From positions 992,001 through 1,056,000 of the forward strand of contig NZ_AP024862.1 in assembly GCF_024346755.1 (NCBI RefSeq): a stretch of 64,000 bases of DNA, written 5' to 3'. Each line of letters begins with the position of its first letter. The first letter of the stretch is position 1. The notes under the pieces are model-generated. The model was not told the DNA's origin. It was given only the letters and a program-made list of their open reading frames with translations, and searched no databases. A program made the position numbers and the translations under genes. The stretch comes from Vibrio aerogenes (GTDB lineage Bacteria > Pseudomonadota > Gammaproteobacteria > Enterobacterales > Vibrionaceae). Below are positions 54,749 through 63,227 of this stretch, piece after piece.

Positions 54749-55357
54749 TCAATCCCAATCCGAAGGCAACCACTGTAAATCAGCTGGCTCATCAATATCG
54801 TGTAGCTCTGGCAAAATTTTTAAGCTTCTCCCGGCGGCAAGAATCCGCTGAATCGTCAGTTCAGCAACCTGACTGGTACTCCAGGGCATATCGGTAAATA
54901 CCGATGGCAAATACTGTTTTAACCCCAACAATGCATAACCACCATCACTCACCGGAACTAAACAAGCGTCATCATCAGTCAAAGCCAGGGCTGCATCACG
55001 TAAAACCGAAGCCGTTAACCCCGGGCAGTCAGTCCCCATAAGCAAAACAGCTTCCTGTTGACCAGTGACTCTCTGTGCCACAGCAGCCAGCCGCTCCCCT
55101 AAATCACCGTCAGGTTGTTGGGACCATTGCACGCAACCGGGAACATTTAAGCCATCCCAAACCGGATCAGCTACCGACGGCGAAACATAAAGTTCGACCG
55201 GCCCCGTATCAGCAGCAACTGCTTCATTAACACTGTGTTGCAATAACTTCAGTGCCAGTTTCGCTGCGCCATCTTTACCCAACGCCGGGGCCAAACGGGT
55301 TTTTGCCAGTCCTGGTAATGGTGCTTTAGCTACCAAAATAATCCGGACAGAATTCAT
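54749..55357 (-). CDS. Arsenosugar-type glycosyltransferase, TIGR04282/DUF2064 family
   Basis: 202 residues. The start VRIILVAKAPLPGLAKTRL and the centre VLLMGTDCPGLTASVL are the hallmark of a nucleotidyl/glycosyltransferase-like family (GT-A fold) that occurs with ArsS in arsenosugar clusters. It overlaps the preceding glycosyltransferase gene by 4 bases. The role is predicted to be building or transferring the sugar part of the arsenosugar; the chemistry has not been shown to my knowledge. Confidence 0.82.
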   Translation of the reverse strand: MNSVRIILVAKAPLPGLAKTRLAPALGKDGAAKLALKLLQHSVNEAVAADTGPVELYVSPSVADPVWDGLNVPGCVQWSQQPDGDLGERLAAVAQRVTGQQEAVLLMGTDCPGLTASVLRDAALALTDDDACLVPVSDGGYALLGLKQYLPSVFTDMPWSTSQVAELTIQRILAAGRSLKILPELHDIDEPADLQWLPSDWD

Positions 55358-56085
55358 CGATACTCCTCCGCCAATTGTTCAGCCGATACACCTCTCCAGT
55401 ACGCCCACCTGAGACGCCACATCAGCCAGATCGTCCGCCAGATTCCCCGTTTCTGCCAGCGACGTCCTGAAGTGGTTGCTTTGGTATGCAGGCAACACGG
55501 GCGACTTTGTGATAGCAGACGTTTCGATATTTCGATATCTTCCATCAAAGGTTGCTCCGGAAATCCGCCGATGGTCCAAAAAGCTTCCCGATCGACAAAG
55601 ATGGTCTGATCACCAGTTGCTATCCCTGTCAGACAGGAACGAAAATTCATCAACAGAGCCACAACACGGAGCATCCACGCCTCTCCCGTCAGCCGGACAT
55701 CAAACCGGCCCCACTTTCTGTGTCTGAGACCTTTTATCATCATTTGATCCGCCAATAGCGGAAGGCGGGTATCAGCGTGCAAAAAAACCAGAATGCGCCC
55801 GTTAGCTGTTGCAGCACCAACATTCATCTGCTTTGCCCTGCCTCTTTCGCTTTGAATAACCCGTAACCCTTCTGATTGAGCTAAAAAAACGGAGCTATCA
55901 TTGCTGCCGCCATCAACCAGCAAAACCTCATGTCCATGTGACTGCCAAACCTTCAGGTGCGAGATCAAATCCGGCAACTGTTGGACTTCATTCAGCATTG
56001 GCACAATAAAAGACAACAGCGGCTGGGTGAGATTGAAATCAGCTTGCCTGTCATCTTGTCTTTTTGATGTACTAACTTTTTTCAT
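55354..56085 (-). CDS. Arsenosugar-type family 2 glycosyltransferase, TIGR04283
   Basis: 243 residues of GT2 fold: LLSFIVPMLNEVQQLPDLI at the start, LLVDGGSNDSS (nucleotide-sugar site), LVFLHADTRLP (DxD-like) and GGFPEQPLMEDIEIS. This subgroup is named for its link with arsenosugar synthesis. It is translationally coupled to the TIGR04282 gene, so the two probably act together. The upstream gap of 163 bases is filled with repeats. Confidence 0.85.
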   Translation of the reverse strand: MKKVSTSKRQDDRQADFNLTQPLLSFIVPMLNEVQQLPDLISHLKVWQSHGHEVLLVDGGSNDSSVFLAQSEGLRVIQSERGRAKQMNVGAATANGRILVFLHADTRLPLLADQMMIKGLRHRKWGRFDVRLTGEAWMLRVVALLMNFRSCLTGIATGDQTIFVDREAFWTIGGFPEQPLMEDIEISKRLLSQSRPCCLHTKATTSGRRWQKRGIWRTIWLMWRLRWAYWRGVSAEQLAEEYR

Positions 56086-56111
56086 CTTATTCCCGGATAC
56101 TTATTTGTGAC

Positions 56112-56218
56112 GTCTGTCCCCGTAAGCCGCGTTTTTTGTGTCTGTCCTTAAAACTTTATCCTCACCACAACCTTTTGCCTGTCCCCGCAACTTTGTCTTA
56201 CTTTGGGTGCCTGTCCCC
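56112..56218. repeat. Dispersed motif cluster between TIGR04283 and TVP38-FAD genes
   Basis: GTCTGTCCCC at 56112, GTCTGTCC at 56140 and GCCTGTCCCC at 56177 and 56209, all in one orientation. Confidence 0.8.
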
Positions 56219-56248
56219 ACAAAAACACCGTAAAACAGATAAAACAAA

Positions 56249-58411
56249 TCACGATTCAGTACAGCCACGCCGCCAGCCATGATATTTCTCCAGCAAGGCA
56301 AGAATCCGCTCCGGTGCATGTGCCCGCTTCCATTCTCCGGCAGCATATTTATTTGCTTCGGCCCAGGTCGGGTAAGCGTGAATCGTGCCCAAAATCTTGT
56401 TTAAACCAAGCCCATGCTTCATCGCCAGCACGAATTCCGCCATTAGCTCCCCACTATGCTCCCCAGCAATGGTCACACCCAAAATCTGGTCTTTACCCGG
56501 CTCAGTCAACACCTTCAGGAATCCACACCGCTCACTTTCCGTAATTGCGCGATCCAGGTCATCCAACCCAAAACAAGTCACTTCATAAGCAATGCCTCTT
56601 TCGCCAGCTTCCTGCTCATTCAACCCGACCCGGGCAACTTCAGGCTCAACAAAAGTCGTCCACGGAATCACCCGGTAATCCACTTTGAATTTTTTCCACT
56701 GACCAAACAGCGCATTCACCGCTGCATACCAGGCCTGATGAGCCGCCGTATGGGTAAACTGATAAGGACCAGCAACATCACCGGCAGCAAAGATGTTCGG
56801 ATACAGTGTTTCCAGATAATCATTGGTCACAATCGTTTTGTTGGTTTCAATTCCCAACGCTTCCAGCCCGAACCCCTCTAACCGGGCAACTCTGCCAACC
56901 GCACAAAGTAATTCGTCAAACTCAATCGCTTTCTCCCCATGACCAGTACTGACAATCAACCGCTTCGTATCGCCGTTATTTTCACAGCGTAAGGCCTGAT
57001 GTCCGGTTAATAACGAGACACCATCCGCTTTCAGTGATGCCGCGACCAGTGCCGATACATCTTCATCCTCACGAACCATCACCCGTGGCGCCATTTCAAC
57101 CATTGTCACCTGAGAACCCAGCCGGGCAAAGCTCTGTGCCAGCTCACAGCCAATTGGCCCGCCGCCTAACACCACTAAGCGCGCCGGTGCCTGGTCCCGC
57201 TCAGCAAAAACATCCCATAAAGTGTCACTGGTGACATAGCCGGATTCTTGAATACCGGGCAATGGTGGCACAAATGGACGGGCTCCGGTTGCAAGGACAG
57301 TCGCGCGGCTGGTCAGTCTCTGCACTTCTCCGTCATGTCGCTTAATTTCAACTGTCCATGGGTCAACCAGCTGTGCATACCCTTCAATAACTTCCACACC
57401 CAGTTGAGTGTAACGTTCAATACTGTCATGAGGTTCGACAGTCCGTATCACCTCTTGAATCCGTGCCATCACCCGGCGAAAAGAAAAAGACGATTCCCCA
57501 TTTTCCAGTCCGTAGCGTTCCGCATGACGTATCTGCTGAGCCACTTTTGCACTTTTAATCAAGGCCTTGCTGGGCACACAACCATAGTTGAGGCAATCCC
57601 CACCCATTTTGTGTGCTTCAACCAGGGTCACTTTTGCTTTCACCGCTGCCGCGATATAAGCGGTGACTAATCCGCCGGCACCGGCACCAATGACAATCAA
57701 ATTTCGGTCAAACGTTTTTGGCTTCGGATAGCTGGCATACACCCGGCGGGCATGAATCATCGCCAATACTTTTTTGGCTATTAAGGGGAAAATGCCTAAC
57801 AACGCAAAAGACAGCAGCAGCGCCGGAGACAAAATGCCAGAGAGACTGTCCAGTTGGGCCAACTGCGTACCAGCATTGACATAGACAATCGTCCCGGCAA
57901 ACATCCCGACCTGACTGACCCAGTAGAAAGTCAGCGCCCGGATCGGCGTTAGCCCCATCAACAGATTAATCAGAAAAAACGGAAACACAGGAACCAAACG
58001 CAAGGTAAACAGATAAAATGCCCCATCTTTTTTAATCCCGTCATTCATTGGCTTCATTCGCATGCCAAAACGGCGCTGAACAAAATCATGTAACAGGTAA
58101 CGGGAAACCAGAAATGCCAGTGTCGCACCGATAGTACTGGCAAAGGACACAATCACCGTCCCCCAAACCAGACCAAACAATGCACCAGCAGCAAGTGTCA
58201 TTACTGCTGCGCCGGGCAATGACAACGCTGTTACCAACACATAAATCAGAAAAAAAACGCCACTCACAAACAAAGGCTGTGCTGCCCGCAATGATTCAAA
58301 TTCATTTAAACCATGCTTCATACCCTCCAGTGTTAACAGCTGATTGAGGTCAAAATAAAAAAAACCAGCGACCAGAGCAGCAATCAAAACCAGTAGTAAT
58401 CCTTTTTTCAT
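56249..58411 (-). CDS. TVP38/TMEM64 - FAD disulfide-oxidoreductase fusion
   Basis: 720 residues. Residues 1-230 are a TVP38/TMEM64 membrane domain (hydrophobic, GAAVMTLAAGALFGLVWG). From about 237 a MerA/lipoamide-dehydrogenase-like enzyme begins with VIGAGAGGLVTAYIAA, has the redox pair in GGDCLNYGCVPSK and ends in the dimerisation domain (HAYPTWAEA). It might reduce arsenic or thiol species at the membrane or help move products across it. The fusion occurs in other arsenosugar loci to my knowledge. It starts 48 bases after arsS. Confidence 0.88.
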   Translation of the reverse strand: MKKGLLLVLIAALVAGFFYFDLNQLLTLEGMKHGLNEFESLRAAQPLFVSGVFFLIYVLVTALSLPGAAVMTLAAGALFGLVWGTVIVSFASTIGATLAFLVSRYLLHDFVQRRFGMRMKPMNDGIKKDGAFYLFTLRLVPVFPFFLINLLMGLTPIRALTFYWVSQVGMFAGTIVYVNAGTQLAQLDSLSGILSPALLLSFALLGIFPLIAKKVLAMIHARRVYASYPKPKTFDRNLIVIGAGAGGLVTAYIAAAVKAKVTLVEAHKMGGDCLNYGCVPSKALIKSAKVAQQIRHAERYGLENGESSFSFRRVMARIQEVIRTVEPHDSIERYTQLGVEVIEGYAQLVDPWTVEIKRHDGEVQRLTSRATVLATGARPFVPPLPGIQESGYVTSDTLWDVFAERDQAPARLVVLGGGPIGCELAQSFARLGSQVTMVEMAPRVMVREDEDVSALVAASLKADGVSLLTGHQALRCENNGDTKRLIVSTGHGEKAIEFDELLCAVGRVARLEGFGLEALGIETNKTIVTNDYLETLYPNIFAAGDVAGPYQFTHTAAHQAWYAAVNALFGQWKKFKVDYRVIPWTTFVEPEVARVGLNEQEAGERGIAYEVTCFGLDDLDRAITESERCGFLKVLTEPGKDQILGVTIAGEHSGELMAEFVLAMKHGLGLNKILGTIHAYPTWAEANKYAAGEWKRAHAPERILALLEKYHGWRRGCTES

Positions 58412-58459
58412 TACGTTTCCCCGTGGGTAAAAATTATTTGTTCAGCCGGAAAACAAGCA

Positions 58460-59416
58460 TTAATCCAGAGCCCCACCACAACTGCTTCCCTGCCCGGCAG
58501 TGCAACCAAAACAATGATCAGCGACACAGACAGGCGCACCGTTAGGGTCCGTCGTCAATAAATCCCGCAAATGCTTTCGATGGCGTCCGGACATCGCCAG
58601 CCCCAGTTGCTGGTTAAAGTCGCAGTCATACAAATAACCCTGCCAGTCCACACTCACCAGCGAACGACACATCAAATTCGCCAGATTATCTTCCTGATAA
58701 TTGTTTTTCAGCAATTGCATATAATCATCAAACTGCCCTCTGGCCACCAGAGAAGAGCCAAAGCGTTTGATCGGCATATTGGTCAGGGCGTAAAGCTGAT
58801 TGAATTCAATATCGAAATGGGTACGAAGCTCGCGTTTATAATCGGCCTCCAACACCTCCTGATTTGGAGGAAGGGCCGGTCCCTGAGGGTTATAAACCAG
58901 ATTCAGAATCAAACCACTGTCAGGCTGGCCATATCCCAGCGCATTTAACTGCTGCAAACCTGCAATACTTTTATCGAATACCCCTTTGCCCCGCTGCTTA
59001 TCAACATTTTCAAGCGAATAACACGGCAGGGAAGCCACAATTTCAACCTGATGCTGTGCCAGAAAATCAGCCAGTCCGTCTTGCCCCGGCTCAAACAAAA
59101 TTGTCAGATTGCAGCGGTCCATCACATGCACACCCGCCTCCCTTGCCTGACGAACCAGTTTCCGGAATCCCGGATGTAACTCAGGTGCTCCGCCGGTTAA
59201 ATCAAGTGTCTGAATTTTCCGGGCAGATAAAACTGACAAAACCATCGCCAGCGTTTCTTCTGTCATCATTTCGGTCCGGTTCGGTCCTGCATTGACATGG
59301 CAATGCCGACAAGTCTGATTACATTTGTAACCCAGATTCACCTGCAAAGTATCCAGCAGTTTACGCTGAATCGCTGGAAAATCGGTCACTTCCAGCAGGG
59401 GTAACATGGCTCTCAT
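58460..59416 (-). CDS. arsS: Arsenosugar biosynthesis radical SAM protein ArsS
   Basis: 318 residues from the ATG at 59416, which has CGGAG in front (an ATG at 59434 lacks one). The radical SAM cluster is CNQTCRHC (Cys32, 36, 39) with DLTGGAPELHP after it. The C-terminal DUF3641-type part has LMCRS, YDCDF and a late set CVADHCFGCTAGQGSSCGG. ArsS adds the 5'-deoxyadenosyl group of SAM to dimethylarsenic to make dimethylarsinoyl-adenosine, the first arsenosugar precursor. It is the first gene of the leftward cluster. Confidence 0.92.
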   Translation of the reverse strand: MRAMLPLLEVTDFPAIQRKLLDTLQVNLGYKCNQTCRHCHVNAGPNRTEMMTEETLAMVLSVLSARKIQTLDLTGGAPELHPGFRKLVRQAREAGVHVMDRCNLTILFEPGQDGLADFLAQHQVEIVASLPCYSLENVDKQRGKGVFDKSIAGLQQLNALGYGQPDSGLILNLVYNPQGPALPPNQEVLEADYKRELRTHFDIEFNQLYALTNMPIKRFGSSLVARGQFDDYMQLLKNNYQEDNLANLMCRSLVSVDWQGYLYDCDFNQQLGLAMSGRHRKHLRDLLTTDPNGAPVCVADHCFGCTAGQGSSCGGALD

Positions 59417-59509
59417 AATGAACTCCGCTTTCAAACAAAATCATCCGGTTTATCTTTCGTCGCAGCGACCTCCGGAATTCTTACAGCAAAACAGAAAATT
59501 AATTGCACC

Positions 59510-59788
59510 GTCTGTCCCTTTAGACGCTTCAGAGACAGATAAATGCGTCAGATAAATGCGTCTGTCCCTGCAAGTCCTCCTGCAAGGCCGGTTCGTTTAA
59601 ACGTTCAAACACGTCTGTCCCCACAAGAAAAGACTTCTTTCTTCCGCCAATAAGAAAATACAGGCTGTACACATAGTTTGGTTCAAAAAAGCTATGTTGC
59701 CACTTTCATAGCAATGATGCGCTTCCCTTTTGTCCGATAAAGATGATAAAGATGTCTGTCCCCGTAAGTAGTAAATGCGTCTGTCCCC
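59510..59788. repeat. Dispersed motif cluster in the arsS/mtnP divergent gap
   Basis: GTCTGTCCC(C) at 59510, 59560, 59613, 59754 and 59779. Three of the copies in the window (56112, 59754, 59779) share GTCTGTCCCCGTAAG. The 571-base gap between arsS and mtnP holds no other gene and should contain both divergent promoters. Confidence 0.8.
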
Positions 59789-59987
59789 GTAAGGGGTAAG
59801 TAAGAAACCCTGCGTAAAAACGCATAAGAATATCGTATTGGCACATATGAGCATCCACACTTACACTCAAACAAGTACACTCAGGGTGCAGGAATCAGGT
59901 CACAAGTATTTTTTGCAGTTCAACTGTAATTCAATGCCTTCCGGTGACGACTAACCCGTAGTGACAGGTAACAGAGGACAAGAACTG

Positions 59988-60848
59988 ATGACTCAAATAA
60001 AAATCGGCATGATTGGCGGAAGCGGGCTATATGAGATGAAAGGGCTGGAAGACACAACGGAACACGCTCTGGATACGCCATATGGCACGCCTTCTGATAA
60101 AATATTAACCGGTACACTTGCTGGCGTGCCCGTCGCATTTCTGGCCCGGCATGGCCGTGGCCACCGCCTATTGCCGGGAGAAGTGCCGTACCGTGCCAAT
60201 ATTCATGCGCTAAAGCAGCTTGGCGTCAAATATCTGCTGTCTTTTTCCGCGGTCGGCTCATTGCAAGAAGAAATGGCACCGCTGGATCTGGTCATTCCCG
60301 ACCAGTATATCGACATGACAAAAAAAAGAGCCAGTACATTTTTTGGCGATGGTATCGTTGCACATGTTTCAATGGCGCAACCGGTGTGTCCGGGCCTGGC
60401 CGGATTACTGAGTCAGGCTGTCAAACAAGCAGCACCAGAAGCCGCACTACATCAAGGTGGCACTTATTTATGCATTGAAGGACCACAGTTTTCCAGTCTG
60501 GCTGAATCAAACTGGTATCGCTCAATGAATGCCAGTGTGATTGGGATGACGAATATGCCGGAGGCAAAACTGGCGCTTGAAGCGCAAATGGCTTATGCCT
60601 CTCTGGCGATGGTGACGGACTATGATTGCTGGCACCCGCGGGAAGCAAATGTCACCACAGAGCTTGCCATTGCCAATCTGATGAAAAACGCCGAACGTGC
60701 CCAGACTATCGCAGCAAGAGTGATAGCGTTGATTCAAACCAATATGCCGGAATCCGCGGCACACTCCGTGCTGAATCATTCACTGGTTACACCACCGGAA
60801 ACAATGAATCCGGAGCAAAGGCAGTTGGTTGAGTTGCTGATGGCATAG
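59988..60848 (+). CDS. mtnP: S-methyl-5'-thioadenosine phosphorylase-like (MtnP family)
   Basis: 286 residues from the ATG at 59988 with GAGGA upstream. The start KIGMIGGSGLYEM, ARHGRGHRLLPGEVPYRANI, CIEGPQFSS, MTNMPEAKLALE and VTDYDCWH are typical of the phosphorylase that removes adenine from methylthioadenosine. Many gammaproteobacteria use the hydrolase MtnN instead. Placed divergently next to arsS, it may split adenine from the ArsS product, leaving dimethylarsino-ribose 1-phosphate for the glycosyltransferases. The link is inference. Methionine salvage is the alternative. Confidence 0.85.
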   Translation: MTQIKIGMIGGSGLYEMKGLEDTTEHALDTPYGTPSDKILTGTLAGVPVAFLARHGRGHRLLPGEVPYRANIHALKQLGVKYLLSFSAVGSLQEEMAPLDLVIPDQYIDMTKKRASTFFGDGIVAHVSMAQPVCPGLAGLLSQAVKQAAPEAALHQGGTYLCIEGPQFSSLAESNWYRSMNASVIGMTNMPEAKLALEAQMAYASLAMVTDYDCWHPREANVTTELAIANLMKNAERAQTIAARVIALIQTNMPESAAHSVLNHSLVTPPETMNPEQRQLVELLMA

Positions 60849-60941
60849 CGGACTGAATGACATCGTCGGTTTTGGCTCAGATAACGTTTATGTCTCAACC
60901 AGTAAATATTAATATTGTCATTTCCTGCATATTTTCAAAAA

Positions 60942-60966
60942 AGCCCCGGCAGTGATTGCCGGGGCT
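60942..60966 (-). terminator. Rho-independent terminator between mtnP and the receptor gene
   Basis: 10-bp GC-rich arms AGCCCCGGCA and TGCCGGGGCT; on the minus strand a run of six T follows. It closes the TonB receptor gene and may also stop mtnP transcripts. Confidence 0.85.
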
Positions 60967-60992
60967 CCTCCGGTAAAACGATCAACTGAAAA

Positions 60993-63047
60993 TTACATCC
61001 GGTAAGTCAGATTCAGACCAATCGTCTGAGTTTGTCCGACCGATGCTCTGGTACTCTGTTTCATGTAGATAATATCTTCGTCAGTCAGATTCGTCACATA
61101 ACCATCAATGGTCAGATCACCCCAGATGTACTGGATCTGAGCATTCACGGTCACATAATCATCCACTTTGAGATCCGCTGTATTTTCCAGATCAGAATAA
61201 GCGCTACCAACGTACACAACATCACTGCCAAATGAGAAATTATCTGAGACATAGTGAGTAAATCCGGCAGATAGGTTACTGTGCGGCGCATTCGGTAGTT
61301 CATTACCCGCCATGGACACATCATCATGATCCACTTTCGAGCGCATCAAACCAATGGAACTGCGAAGCTGGAGTGAATCAGTTGCCCACAGACTGCCTTC
61401 CAGTTCAACCCCATAAGTATGTGAATCTTCAATGTTATCAATATAAGCTGACTGTACGAATGCCTGATAGCCGGAATAGTCGTTATAGAACAGGCTGACA
61501 TTCAGGTCTGCATCATCAAAACTGGTTTTCAGGCCAGCTTCATAAGCGATAACCGTTTCTTCATCGTAATCATAGTAAGCAAAGGTATCCCAGTTCACAG
61601 AGGCACTACCTGCGTTATAGCCCTTACGTACCGATGCACTGGCAACCATGTTGTCAGTCAGGTCATAAACAATGCCGGCTTTTGGCAGGAAAATATCCTT
61701 GCTGGTATCTTGCGCATAATCATCATCACGCCATGAAAAAGCAAGTGACCGATCGATTTTTTCATTTTCAAACCGCATCCCACCGATCAGCTTTAACTCA
61801 GGCAGCACTGCATAAGTGCCCTCGCCATAGAGTGCAGAAGTCGTCACTTCATTCGGGCCACCAAATGATGAGCCAATTTGCAGATCGGTTTTTTCTCTGG
61901 ACCAGAATAACCCGGCAACCCCTGAAAAAGCAGCATCATCAGACTGATATAACAACCGGTTCTCAAACACCATATGATCTTTATCTGAAGTCACCACCAT
62001 ACTGTTCGGATACTGTTCAAATTCAACATCCGTTACCAGATAACTGAAGTGGAATGCATTGGTCAGTCCCTGTGTCAGTGCGTAATCGATATCGGTTGCG
62101 ACAGATGCGACATCAGAATCCTGCAGGCGGATGTTTTCCCGGTCAGCAAGGCTTAGTGTCATGGTATGTGAGGTGTATCCCGTCTCACTGTCGTTGGCCC
62201 AGTTAAGATATTCACCTTTGTAGACCTGACGGGTCAGCGTCAGTTTGGCTTTCAGATCCGGCAAAGCCGACGGTTCCCAGAGAAACTTCATCCGTGCATT
62301 GATATTTTTTGCATCATCGACGTCCGGCCCGTTATCCAGTTCAGTGGCGGTCTGCTTATAATTCATCCAGCCTTCACCTTTTCGGCCATCCAGTGCCAGA
62401 CGAAATGCCAGTTCATCATCAATCAAAGGCCCGGAAACCATCAACGCCAGATTATTTTTCACATTATCATTTTTATAATGCTCCATCCCCATCCGCAGTG
62501 CACTTTCCCACGTATAAGTCGGATCATTGGTTGATAAAACCAGCGCACCACCGATGGCATTTGTGCCCTGAGTCGTCGACTGGGGACCACGCAGGACTTC
62601 AACCTGACTGACATCCCAGAGTTTACTCGGCGTAAAACTATAGCCAGACCAGGACTGAGTCACACCATCCACAATCGTTGAAATCCGTGCCCGTGAGCCA
62701 CTGTAAAATGCATAGCCACCCAATGCAGCGCCTGTCCCGCTGATGCCACGGATGCTGATCGCCCCAAAACCACCGCTGACGACATTTGGTATCCGCGTCG
62801 CCAGATCATTGGCGCTGGTCTCGCGGCCATTTTCAAACTCATCGGCAGAAATCACGGAAACCGCTGAAGAGGTATCGTTAATGTTCTTGTTGATTTTTTC
62901 TCCAACAACAGTAATCACTGACGACTTCGAATTCGCAGGAGATTCAGCAAAAACAATTGCCGGTGCACACAGACCAACATGTCCTAAAACAGCAGCAATA
63001 CTCAGATTTAAATACTTTTTTCTTGTTGATAGTTTAACAGGCGTCAT
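60993..63047 (-). CDS. TonB-dependent outer-membrane receptor (siderophore type)
   Basis: 684 residues from the ATG at 63047 with AAAGGAT upstream. The signal peptide ends near AESPA. A TonB box, SVITVVGE, follows, then the plug domain (SVISADEFENG, VEVLRGPQSTTQGTNAIGG) and a beta-barrel ending LNLTYRM. It imports an iron chelate or similar large ligand using TonB. A Fur-like box upstream and a siderophore ABC ATPase gene next to it support iron. The ligand cannot be named. Confidence 0.92.
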   Translation of the reverse strand: MTPVKLSTRKKYLNLSIAAVLGHVGLCAPAIVFAESPANSKSSVITVVGEKINKNINDTSSAVSVISADEFENGRETSANDLATRIPNVVSGGFGAISIRGISGTGAALGGYAFYSGSRARISTIVDGVTQSWSGYSFTPSKLWDVSQVEVLRGPQSTTQGTNAIGGALVLSTNDPTYTWESALRMGMEHYKNDNVKNNLALMVSGPLIDDELAFRLALDGRKGEGWMNYKQTATELDNGPDVDDAKNINARMKFLWEPSALPDLKAKLTLTRQVYKGEYLNWANDSETGYTSHTMTLSLADRENIRLQDSDVASVATDIDYALTQGLTNAFHFSYLVTDVEFEQYPNSMVVTSDKDHMVFENRLLYQSDDAAFSGVAGLFWSREKTDLQIGSSFGGPNEVTTSALYGEGTYAVLPELKLIGGMRFENEKIDRSLAFSWRDDDYAQDTSKDIFLPKAGIVYDLTDNMVASASVRKGYNAGSASVNWDTFAYYDYDEETVIAYEAGLKTSFDDADLNVSLFYNDYSGYQAFVQSAYIDNIEDSHTYGVELEGSLWATDSLQLRSSIGLMRSKVDHDDVSMAGNELPNAPHSNLSAGFTHYVSDNFSFGSDVVYVGSAYSDLENTADLKVDDYVTVNAQIQYIWGDLTIDGYVTNLTDEDIIYMKQSTRASVGQTQTIGLNLTYRM

Positions 63048-63138
63048 CCTATATCCTTTATAGCGTTCAATGTTCGGAGCACACTCCATCACATTCCAGA
63101 TATAACCCACTGCAGTGACAAACCGCTAATGTGAATAC

Positions 63139-63159
63139 AAATCATAATTATTATCAATT
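63139..63159. promoter_or_regulatory. Fur-box-like operator
   Basis: AATTGATAATAATTATGATT on the minus strand, close to the GATAATGATAATCATTATC consensus, about 90 bases before the receptor start. Predicts repression by iron-loaded Fur. Confidence 0.6.
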
Positions 63160-63227
63160 ATATTTATAAGCAGCATGTTAACACAGATAATGACCGGATA
63201 TCGCTAAAAATATTCATAAAAATGACT

